Source of the DNA: Phallusia mammillata
Lineage: Eukaryota > Chordata > Ascidiacea > Phlebobranchia > Ascidiidae
NCBI GenBank assembly: GCA_003260075.1
Contig: QLIY01000205.1
Span: 60,300 to 124,299 of the forward strand
Length of the DNA: 64,000 nucleotides
Direction of reading: 5' to 3'
Under the pieces are notes generated by a model. It had not been told where the DNA came from. It made no database searches and saw only the letters and a program-made list of their open reading frames with translations. Below are positions 24,569-36,047 of the stretch, in pieces. How positions within the stretch are numbered: position 1 is the stretch's first letter; each line of letters begins with the position of its first letter. Position numbers and translations under genes: made by a program.

Positions 24569-27500
24569 CTAATCAGTAGGTTTTAACCTCCCAGCTCTAG
24601 TTCTTTCACCCCAGGGTCGTTCGTCATTATATTGTCTCAGTAACTCTTCCTCAGTGGGTTTAGAGTTAGACGAACCAGGCAATGAGTCAGATATATCGGC
24701 TACAGGCCTTACTGTGTCTTTTTTGGTTAAGTCAGCCTTAGCAATATCCACAAGACTTGTGAATGGGTCATTGTTTTTTTGGGCTTCCTGAGTTTCAATA
24801 TAGTTTTGTGTATGTATAGAGCCATGCTGTGTAACGCTTGGGGTGGAACTGCTTTGTGTAAAGTCTTTAAGCAATTCTGTTGCCTTCTCACATCCATAAG
24901 ACCCTTCAGTATCACTTGAATCAGTTTCATCCTCCACAAAATGGTCATGGCTTTCCTCAATTTGATTAGGTTTTGCGGTGTTTTTCACAGCTGTAATAAA
25001 ATGGCAAACAAAACTGTTATGTACTGTACTTATTCAACAACTAGTGTTTCTCGACCACTCGATGGGCCAAAAGTAAATGGACTTTCAAATGGCCAGGCTG
25101 TACAATAAAGCATTGGATGAAGTTCAATTTCTAAGTCACTTACTTCAGCAACAAGAAGCTTTTACTTCATAAATTTGGAATAGCAACCACCAAATTTTTA
25201 GCTCTTCCAGCAGTTTTTATTATAATATGCGACGTTTTGATGTCCCATACGAGACGCCTTCATCAGGGTAATGACATAAATTGAAAACACAAAGTTGTTA
25301 TAAAGCGAAAAGGTCGGTGAAACACACACAAAAGCGGTGGTAAAAAATTTATGTCATTACCCTGATAAAAGGTGTCTCGTATGGGACATCAAAACGTCAG
25401 CATATTATAATAAAGACTACTGGAAGAGCTAAAAATTTGTAGGTACATTACGCCTGGCAGCAACAGTTTATTCATTGGAATAGCAATGTTTGTTGATATA
25501 ATTTAGAGTGCAGTTGTGTGTGGTTCACTTTACGCTTACTAAGTACGTCACCACAGCCTAATTAATACTTCCGGGTCATAAAAATATTGAGAAGCTTCTA
25601 AATAATGTTGAGATTAGAAGAAAGGAAATATGCAAAAAACAATGACATTGGGATTCTTGACACAAACATACCATTGTTTTGCAGTTGTTCTATCCTCTCT
25701 TTTAATCTCAAATTTTCCTTGTAAGCATTTTCCAGGACAGCTTCTGTTTGCCTTAACCTTCCAACAGATTCATCCAATGACTTAATGATTTCAGTACTCA
25801 TTTTTCTGTGTCACAACCAAAAAGAGTAAAATTGAGAAAAAATACCTTAATAGACCAATATGGCTAGATTTAAGGTTGCTTGTGTATGGACTGATACTTA
25901 TGGCTTTTGCATGACCAGTTTCATCAAAATATCAAATTTGCTCATAAAACTCAGTACTGTTTAAAAGTAGAACCAAATAGATAGCCAGAATAAGTTTTTT
26001 TGCTTTGCAGTACTTTTACACAAAAATTCAGAATGTGTTATGGCATGGAGTGATGGTGAACCACTTTGCTTTGCAGCAAAGCAGCAAAAATGAAACCAGT
26101 GGTACAATGCTTAAAATATTTGTGATATGGACATCATTAAGACTGCACTCCTCCTAATATGGCCGTAAACCTTGTTTTAAGTGAAAATAAAGTCTAGTTT
26201 AAAATCAAATCAACCATATAGTAGCAGTTTTCCGGTGATTACTGTTCTAATCTTGAAGTCATGGCAAAATAGTAAAACAGTAAAATAGAAAATTATTATT
26301 TTATCGCTTTGGGGAAATGTATATTCTGTAAGAATACTGTGTACAATGGTTGATTCTGTTTGGCCTAGGGTTTTATGCACTGGGTTTTGGATTGCCATGA
26401 CTTCAAGATTTAGAAAATTGATCTAGATATTATGGGTGGTTGTTTACCTGGTTGCATCAACCACATGCAACATGTTTGATTTGCTGTTCGTTGATGCCGA
26501 ACATGATGATTCCAATGTGGTAAGTGCTACTGTCATTTGTGGCGACCTTTCCTTCTGGTGTATGCTTGGATAAGGTTTGTATGCACCACAGGTGGTTGCC
26601 TTTAGGTTGACAATTTCGACAGGTACTGGAGCAAATCGTCTGCAGTGAACAAATACTTCATGTAAATCTAAGCTTCATATGTCTTAATTTAGTTGATAAG
26701 AACTTTAGCAAACAACTTGCAAAACTTTCTGTGCCTTTTTTTTATTTTTTTTATTTTTAAGGTGACTTTAATTTAGTTTAACCCAACTAATTACACTGGG
26801 TTGAAGCAATGACGCTCAAGTTTCTTGCTTAGTTTAACACAGATGGTCCAGAAAGAGGTAAAACCCATCTTGTGAGCCACCTTCACAACTAATGCAGAAA
26901 AAATGTTGGCTTTAGCAAGCATAACTCTAGTTCAGTTAAACACTAACAATAAAATGCAACAAATACTATTGGACAACTGCAGTCATTTTAATAACTAATG
27001 ATTAGTTTAATTTAAGCCAATCATCTTGCATTAACGAAAAATAAAATCTTTGATGGGAAACAATTTAGAAACATTATATCTTTCTAACCCGTTGTCCACA
27101 GTAAATGCAACACATTTCCAAGTGTAGGTTGACTGCAATTCCACCCAACTTTCCTGAATTAAGATTGTCACAACTTGTTCCCCCCCCCCCCAATTTAAGC
27201 CAATCATCTTGCATTAACGAAAAATAAAATCTTTGATGGAAAATGATTTAGAAACATTATATCTTACTAACCCGTTGTCCACAGTAAATGCAACACATTT
27301 CCAAGTGTAAGTTGACTGCAATTCCACCCAACTTTCCTGAATTAAGATTGTTACAACTTGTTCGCCAATACCGACAGATTTCATAAGCTTGCGGTGGTTG
27401 GACTAAAAGTAAACATTTTGTAAATTAATATTAGGATTGTTGAACTGCAAAAATGTGACATGTTTTTGACAACAATTTGTAACAAAGACATTGTAGCAAA

Positions 27501-28821
27501 CTGGGTTAAAAGCCATCTTAGGACTTTCAACAATGACAAAAAAATCCACTATTATGCCTGTAATAATTTATGCTAATCAATGTGTTTAACTGATTTTTTG
27601 GTGCTTTAAGAATTTGCCAACGCAAACTTTGTGATGTGTATATTATGGCCAAAATATAAAAAAATACTCTACTGAGTTGAGTTGAGTTTATTTCGCCTGG
27701 TGAAATAAATCATAGCAGGACAATAGCGCTAAAATATTCACAAAGTCAGAAATTGATGCACAACGTTGAGACATTATAAAGCATTACAAACTTAAGGACC
27801 CTGGTATATGGTAACTGTTAATTGCGCTGGAGCTATAACAATGTCTGGCCTTGTACCAGTCTGCAGAATGTGGCAGGTGCACATGCAATTTTTTTAAAAA
27901 CAAAATTTTTTGCACGCCAATTTTTGGGGTTTGGACATGCAAATTTTGCACCAAAGGCGTTTAATTGGCCTGTCTCGACCTCTTTTACTTGCTTTGCGCC
28001 TCCTGAAATAGGTCTTGCCTGCGAACTTACGGGACGTGCATGTGCGTGGGACATGTAGGTCCTGCACATGCGAAATCTCGTCGGTAACTGCCATGTTCTG
28101 CAGACTGGGCCTTGTAAATCATTTTTCATATGCAGAGTGGAAGGGGGACAGTTGTGTCATTTTGTCAACAACATACCTTTTCTCTCACTGTAAGACTAAG
28201 AAGTGGTCTTCGGCAAAACTTAAACCGACCTAAAACAGTTGGGTTGCATTGGGCTCTTTGTTTGTTTTCCTCCGCCAACAGTTTATTTGGAATAACTTTT
28301 AGGCAATGTATCGCTATAAAAAAGAAATATAAGGAATTTAAAACACTTTAAAGGTTTTGTTTAATTCTAGGCAAAAGAGCACAGCAGTTTGAAAAAAATG
28401 GATTGGCAAACCCCTTTTTAAACTATTAAACACAAAGTGTTTGTTTAAGTTGGATTAGTTTGCTTGAAACAAGAAAAACATAGAAATACAATTGCACTAC
28501 AACGATCTCCAAGTCGAAAATAGCTACTAAACGTTAAAAATAAAACGTTATGCGCAAAAAAGTGGATGGCGCATGGCTAAAAGCGCAATATATGTTGTTA
28601 GGCAATTTGTACGCCTTTCAATGTATAGTAAAAATGCCGTGCTACTTACAAATAATATCTTCCGTAGTTGTAGTGACGTTTGAATCGGTTATTTGTCTCA
28701 TCGTTTCTTCAGCCATTTCACCGCACAGGTATCCTTCTGCTTGTCCATTGGACTTGCTTGCTTCATACACAAGCATGGCCATGCATGGGGACGAAATCTT
28801 TACCTTTATTTTGGGACTCAT
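24569..28821 (-). CDS. Abraxas-family MPN scaffold protein (BRISC/BRCA1-A type)
   Basis: Abraxas proteins are catalytically dead MPN-domain scaffolds that pair with the BRCC36 deubiquitinase in complexes cutting K63-linked ubiquitin. Six exons on the minus strand: 28821-28650, 28313-28177, 27402-27272, 26639-26448, 25805-25672 and 24990-24569; the sum of 1188 bases gives 395 residues with every phase matching. The MPN-like part has AEGYLCGEM, VLGRFKFCRR, REKSNHRKLM, TYTWKC and RFAPVPVEIVNL, which align with RREQVLHKQL-type and FRPNRRY..ISLAIPNL segments of human Abraxas 1 and 2. Residues about 212-255 form a heptad-rich coiled coil (dimer region). The tail is acidic and serine-rich and ends RLKPTD; the SPxF ending by which vertebrate Abraxas 1 binds BRCA1 is absent, so a BRISC-type role is more likely. 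Exon 3 is partly duplicated at about 27081-27179. Confidence 0.82.
25191..25439. mobile_element. Palindromic element in Abraxas intron
   Basis: Arms of about 100 bases read as inverse complements: agctcttccagcag.ttttattataat at the left, mirrored by attataataaagactactgg at the right, with tgatgtcccatacgagacgcc in both. The centre is about 60 bases. A diverged single arm occurs at about 52475-52535. Not coding; the whole could fold into one long hairpin in the intron RNA. Confidence 0.7.
27011..27363. repeat. Duplication including part of Abraxas exon 3
   Basis: 27011-27179 repeats 27192-27363 around C run 27180-27191. Substitutions inside the exon part are synonymous as far as I can see, which fits two functional alleles. 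Confidence 0.75.
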
Positions 28822-31800
28822 GTTATAAAAACTATGACTGCAAACTTCCTATTCCTAATAAAGGTGCAAAACTGAAAAGTTTACCACAATTTCGTTTTAG
28901 GCGAAGCACGACACATCCTTTAACGGAATCATCTGTGGAACGTTAAAATACGTAACCAACTAAAAATTATTTTGCTGTTTTTAATTATATCGCAACAAAT
29001 CTTACTTTTTTTTAAATATCATAATTTTTTGATTATTATTTTTGCTTCTTTAATGTTTAAAAAAGTTTCAAGAAAAAAAAATGTTACATTTTTAGCTCTA
29101 ACAATTTTAATAAATGCAAAAGAATAGGTCTTTATCCATATAATTATACAATTCTAGCTTGTAAAACTTTTTCGCAAATAAATACTTCCACATTAAAAAT
29201 TGAAATCCTCCGAAAATGTGTTGTCGCCAAGCAACAGCAGTGAGTCAAATGTTACGGTTGAGTGCACTGCTGTTTCCAAGGGCTGCTTTAGTTGATATTT
29301 GACGCGTCAAAATATTTATTCACGGTACCTACCAAGTCAGTAGCGGTGCCTTTTGAGGCAAATTTGCGTGTTTTGTGGTTGGAGGCAAACTTGGAGATAC
29401 TAAGCAATTATATAAAAAAGTTGTTTTATTTGTTTAAACTTGAAGTTTAGCATGTGAAAGTACTGACAGACAGTACATTTTGAATTGAAACTTTTCAAGT
29501 GTGTCTGGTAGCACAGTTAGCATTGGTAACCAACTAACAAATGCCGGCAAAACAGAATATGGTTGCGACATAAAAGAGCCTGTAACTAGCCTAGTTCATA
29601 GCGGGAGTTATTTTATTGCGCATGAACAATAAGACAGATATCATCAAAGGCTTGCGCACAAAAAAAGGTTTAAATGTTGGCCATGGTGTTGTCACAACAT
29701 AAAAATGCTTTCAACGAACAAAGCACTCTTAATTAGGTCTAGCTGCTACAAGACCCTTATCCTTGAGAATGTTTAACGCAAGTTTAAGCTAACATTTGAG
29801 TTATTAACTTGCTTATAGGCAAAGAAAGCATAGCAAAGAAAGATTGTATTTTATTTTAGTTGACAGAAATTCGTAACACTTTCAGTTTGCAAGGCACTAT
29901 TAATTCGAAAAATAAAACGTTCTGGATTATTTGTCGAGATCTGGACCATGCCAGATGTCGTTTTATCATAGACAAGCCCACTTGATCTGATCAGCAAGCC
30001 ACTTCTGTCGTAGACTGGATGGTGCGTACACAAGCGTATGAACACATGCAGTTCATGTAGTGTAATTCTTATCGTAACTTCACTGCGTAACAGGGTGGTT
30101 TGAAATAACAAGGAAAACAAGGGAAAGGCCTATGTGGTTGTACTTCAGTCAGTAGGCTATTTGCTTTTGAATAAACATGTGTAACTTGGCTAGGTGATAA
30201 CAATATTTGATTTGTACCAAATAGTAAGGATCGGCAACTTTTAGCCTTGTATTGTAACAATCTAAACTTACCATTTGGAAAGTGTTGCATTATATAGCCA
30301 AATAGACTATAAAATAATGAATTTTTAATACCTGCATATAGGTTGTCAATTATTATTAAATGTTGTACAAAACTATAATTTTATGTGACAAACCATTTGA
30401 CGATGATTGATCAAGCATTTCGTTATTTTCGACGGTAGGGAAACGATGTCTTATTTGTTCGGACAAGAATTGTTATTTTCTAATCGATTTTTGTGAGATT
30501 AACTGCTATCTATGCAATAACATCGCCCGCTGTACATCTGCGTGTAAATGTCTGGCATTTTTACATCGTAAATATTACGCGGAAATCGATGAAGATTATA
30601 AATGATGTACTTTATAAATATCTTTTATCTTGAAGGCGCTATATGTGAAAAAAATACTGATCCACCAATAGGGAAATACATTTGATTCAAATGAATACAA
30701 TTAGAACATTATATACGGATCTTTTCATTAGTTTAATAATGAAAATAACGCCCTAAATAGACGTAAAAAGCTATAGCTCACATTGCTGATGATGGCATGA
30801 GCATTTGCCGAAACATTTAAACAATCAAGCATGTCGCATTTTACGTCTATTTGTGCCAGTATTTTCATTATGAATACAATTAGGTAGTTAAATTTGAGGC
30901 GAAAACTCATAATTTAGGTAACTTTGTTGGGATAAATTATTATCATACTGCAATGTTTAAAAACAAAACGGATTCTTTTATGTTAAAATAGCCGATTTGA
31001 TTTTGCATTGAGAATTGAAAGCAAAACAATATTGATCAGTAAACCGGTACAGGTTTTCGAAATTGAAATACTCCACCACTTGAGTTGACCGTGTGATGAG
31101 TGGCTTACAACAAGGGCTATTCAATCATTTATCGGCTTCTATTCATCAAGTCAATTTAAGCATTCACAAATTGCTTGTGGTTCCACCTACTATAGTTAAA
31201 TGTCAAACCATCTTTCAAACTACCATTTCCATGATTTGTCACGCACTACCCATAATTTTGACACCTGCACTTTTTGGCGTACAAGCCTTCTGTCAATATC
31301 GCATTAATTTTTGAAAATGTGCAGGTGTAGTTATGGAATTTAATTCGTCTATTTGGCCAAGGGTTTGTGAATGGCATTTTTCGCATAGTGTCTGTTTAAA
31401 TATAAAAGAAAGTATAATTTGCTATAGCATCATAACGTTTTACAAAAAGTATTACTCTACGTCGTCTACGATATAATACTCTGACCAGTCAGCACAAAAG
31501 CGTAGGCTCCAATTTTTAGTGGTTTCCTAGCCTAAACCGTTGCCAAATAACGCAAGTTAAAAAAACTTTTTTCACTATCAAATAAGCAAATTTTCAGCAA
31601 AAACCATTAACAGTTTAGCACAGAACACCAAGTACAACTTTACAAACACGTAAACGATACAGTTCGCTTCTAGCAAATGGAGTTTTTGTTTCACAGCAAA
31701 TGAAGCGTTTAGTCATGTTTCACTCCAGTAAGTTCTGCTTGGCAAATCAGTAAGTTCACAAGCTTAAAGCCCATTGACGTTCGTCTGGTTTCAGAAAAAC

Positions 31801-33345
31801 GAGGCTCAAAAGAACAAGGTATTTTCGTGAATGCCTCTGGGCTTCGTCGAGCATAACTCAGCGTCTCTTCAGTCAGTCGTGTGTTGGGAATTGGTGTTTG
31901 TGCGACGTTTTTGGAACAGTAGCTTATGTTGTACTATTTGTTGATGTTCCTTACAATAACACTATAGAAACATGTAAAATTGTGTCGGTAAAAGATGCTC
32001 TAGATTTGTTAACAAGGTTGAATGTTTCTTTAACGTGTAAAATGTTTGGTATTTTAATGCTAAAAGGTTGTATTTTATAATTTCACGTGTGTACACTGTT
32101 CAAGATACTCTAAAAAACCTTTGTCTGTCAAAATACACATGTTTTCGTGGTTTTAATTTAATAGGAACGCCTACTGTCATACCATTATGGCTAACATTTA
32201 CACAGGCGCTAGTGCAAAGTATACGTTGTTTGCTATTGATAAATCAAGACTATCTGCTTTAATTTTCCAGAAGCGTTATGCTGAGAAACTGAATATTATC
32301 ACTTACTATGATCTTATTAAATTGCTAGTAGGCTACGGCAGAATTAATTTAGCTTCGACACAACTTAATAAGTTTTCGAAATTAAAGGACTGATTTATGC
32401 AGCACCGTATAGTTTGTATTAGGGAAAAGTGCTTTTAATGTAATCATCATTGAGCTGCTATACTGCCTACGACAGGATATGTTAAGTTAGGGCCATTTCA
32501 AGTATATGTTTACAAAGTAAAACGACTGTTTTGACATTCCGCAATTCGTAAAGGTGAAAAAGTATTGGACGCTTATATATGAGCATAGGTATTGGTTTGT
32601 TGCACCTGCGTTTCGTTACATAACCACCGGTTTGCAATTTCAATTTATCGATATCACCTGCTACTGATACGGTCAATGGTTTACCGAACACGCCAGGTGC
32701 ATTGTGTGTACGTATTAATTTTTAAAGCCCTTCCCTTTACCGCAGAGTTATTCGCGCGTTTTCCTCAATGAATAAACAATGAGATGATGTCATTCAGTGC
32801 TGAGTAGATCATCTGTCGAGCTCGACAAACATTTCGAAGGCGCCCGCGGTTAAGACAATTGAACAATAGGAAAATCGCGCGAAAAATGTTGCGACACTAC
32901 CAGTACCAGACCACTCTCAGTCTGCTCTAAAGGTATCGGATATCATTACGTCAGGGAATACGACGGCTAACTTTTGAGTTTAAGTTGGTTGTGTTGTTAC
33001 AGCGATTGCTATTTTTTATACATAGTCGAATTGTAGGTTGTAAGGTAGTTAGCCGCACTTGGTACAATACTACATTTCAAATTTGTAGAATTCGAATTTT
33101 TGTTAACATTATCCGTTGGTCTTTATTTGTTGACTTTTGATCTGTTTAAATGTTACTAAAGTTGCAAAATAAGTTGTTGTTTGTTTTTGCTCAGGTTGAG
33201 TATAAAAAATATATAAAAAAGAATTGTACTCAAACCAGCTGCTGTCGAGACAAAACTCAACGCTTGTGTTCGGTTGTTCGGATTATGATTCAAGCATAGA
33301 AGAAATAGAAGGTATTTGAAACAAAACAATTGAAAAGACAAAAAG
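28822..33345. other. Gene-poor stretch between Abraxas and the Tantalus-like gene
   Basis: The two genes diverge from here, so both promoters should lie near its ends. No reading frame with family similarity or splice support. The one structured item seen is the inverted repeat at 30737-30870. Confidence 0.5.
30737..30870. repeat. Short inverted-repeat element with hammerhead-like core
   Basis: Arms of about 32 bases (30737-30768 and 30838-30870) share aatgaaaata and aatagacgtaaaa in inverted order. Between them: CTGATGA at 30786-30792, GGCA/TGCC pairing, GAAAC at 30810-30814, ACAT/ATGT pairing, and GTC at 30833-30835, the order of a hammerhead ribozyme core. The first stem near the core does not pair well. 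Confidence 0.35.
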
Positions 33346-33394
33346 ATGAGTTCAAGCGAAGTTCTGCCGAGAGGTCGACTACTAACGACCCCCA

Positions 33395-33452
<58 letters not shown>

Positions 33453-35965
33453 CAGAACCCTCCTCCCCCGCCGGTGAAAATGTCACCCAGCCCCTATCAC
33501 GAACCCAAAATCAAGTGCCCTCCGATTGATGACGTCATTGAGCTGTCTTGCAAAAGTCAGTCGAAAACGAAAACTCGCGAGATGACGTCAGACTGTGCCA
33601 TCTCGCCTTTGTCGCCCGCTAGTGGCGCGTCGGCAGCGTGCGTTGCCATGGCGAACGCGTGCAGTCACGACCACGATTACGTAGCGGTGACGGAGTGCGC
33701 GTCATACGAAAACGATGTGACGTCACAAGTCGCTCCGCCTCAAATCATCTCACATCGGCGGCGAGAGGCTCGCTCAAACTCTCCTTTGAAGTCAGGTCAC
33801 GTGGATAGTGATGACGTCATCGAATCGCCCCGCTCGCTACAGCGACCTCAGGTCCCGGCGCCGCCGATGCAACCGAATTCGCCTAGGGAAGGAAAGCCCA
33901 CCCGCGCTACTGGTGGGAAGTTAAGGCGACGCTTCATCAAAGCGGAAAACCCTTCTGTCAGCAGTGACGTCATCAAGCCTACGTCACGACGTTTGGAAGC
34001 GAACGGCGAAAAATCCAAGTATGTGTTCGTCAGCACTGGGCCGACAGCCGAGTACAAAGCCCCGCGAGCAAGGACCCAGAGAAAAATGACACCAGACAAA
34101 TATTCTACCGGTTTAACCGAACAAAACACATGTGTAGTGGCAACCGCAAAAGTAAACTCTAAATCGACCACTCGTGTGGCTTCACCGGCGCCAACAACTA
34201 TTGCAGTACAACAAATTACGTCAGAGGACAAACCGACGTCGGAAAACTTTGACGTCACCAAAGATGAACTCACAGTTGCATGGCAATCCATGGTCAAAGA
34301 TCAGCGGAAGAAAAAAGGAATCAAACATCCCGAATCATCAGATGAGGATCACCTTCCACGTCACTCGACTCCTGTGAACCCGAACACTGACCTACCCTTA
34401 AACTTTGACCTTTCCCTGAACTCTCCACAACCGTCCATAACCCCGTGTCCTACAGAAGACTTGCAGTTAAATCTTGATGAGTCAGGATGTCATGACTCAG
34501 CGTATTCCTCGCTGGCTTCGTCCCTTATGAGTCCGCCGCCGACCAGTAGCGGCGCCCCTACTTTTAGGGCGGACAGTCGGCCAGGTTCTAGGACCCGACC
34601 CCCTTCAGGGAACCGCCCTCCATCTGGTGGTAAGCGTGTGGCTCCCTGTAGTCTTTCGTCATCGTCTTCAGCTTCCTCTTCCACTTGTGCGACTTCTAGC
34701 GACGAAGATGAGTCCGAGTGCGATTCGATGATGTCACCACCGGCTGTTGAGGATTTGCCTCACGATGACGTAGACGGTGGAAAGAGCGGTCGAAACGCAC
34801 CGGGAAGCGGAAAACGAAGCGATTCGTCCAGGTAAAATTTTTACATGGTTTGCTGTCAAGCTTTTAAGAGAAGTAAGCCGTGGTGAGATTCAGCCGGTTC
34901 ACACTGGTTCTATAGAACCGTCTCACAAAATTTTATGAGATCAGTGAACCGGTTAGCATTACTGGTTACTGTCAATGGGCTTTTTGTAACAGAACCGGCT
35001 GAAAAATATTACTTTTGTGATAAAACCGTCTGACAAAAAATTTGAATTCCACCACTGGATGTAAGACTCAATTAGAGGTATTTACGTAGGGCGTCAAAAC
35101 AAACCTGGTTAGTTGGTTTGGTATTACAATAGCAGGAAATAAAATTTACCACCTAGATCTTCGGCTTCAATGTAAAACGTTCAAGATAATTTTGCTTTAC
35201 TGTTTCGAATATAACACTACATTTGCACTGTCACAACTAGTAAGTTAATGTTGCGCACTAAGTTAGCCCCCCCCCCAAAACGTTCAAGATAATTTTGCTT
35301 TACTGTTTCGAATATAACACTACAACTAGTCACAACTAGTAAGCTAATGTTGCGCACTAAGTTACTATTTTCAATGTAGTGTGGCGTTGGTTTTGCTCAA
35401 AAGAGTTTTGAACCGCTTGTGATAAGACATGGGTTTTAGCCCGAAAATCCAAAAACTGGAGTGCCGTGACCTGACTATACATGCCGGTGCGGCTATGGTC
35501 TTGTCATCAGCTGCACTGATAAAACCTTGTAGGTTGAAACAACGTGCACTGTCTGCAGCTAACTTATCGTTGGTTCAGCACAGTGTATTGTATCGGTTCA
35601 ATAAACGTTGAAAACCGTTGGACTAAACCTGAGTTAACAAATTGCTTTCTGCCCTACTGTCAAAAACCAAACTAGTCTTAGCTCCCAATTTAGGCACATT
35701 GTTTATGATTTATCCACCAGAAGGTCATGTTAAGCAAACTTATAATCGTAACTTATTATCTTTTCAGAGCATCCAGTGGCAAGTCCGTACACAGTCACCG
35801 TGGTCATCGGCTGGTCACAACCAAGAAGGGAAAGAAGTGTTTGCGTCAGAGGGATGCTACGGGACCAAAAAAGGCCCCATGTAAAACCCCAGTGGCCCCA
35901 GCACCACCACGAAAACCCCACCCAAAGAGAGGTGAGTCGTCATGTTTTGTAAACTTTGGAAACCC

Positions 35966-36047
<82 letters not shown>

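Noticed and set aside
33848..34297. 149-codon minus-strand frame opposite the Tantalus-like exon
   Set aside because: Mirror of a GC-richer coding exon; no similarity seen and no splice support.
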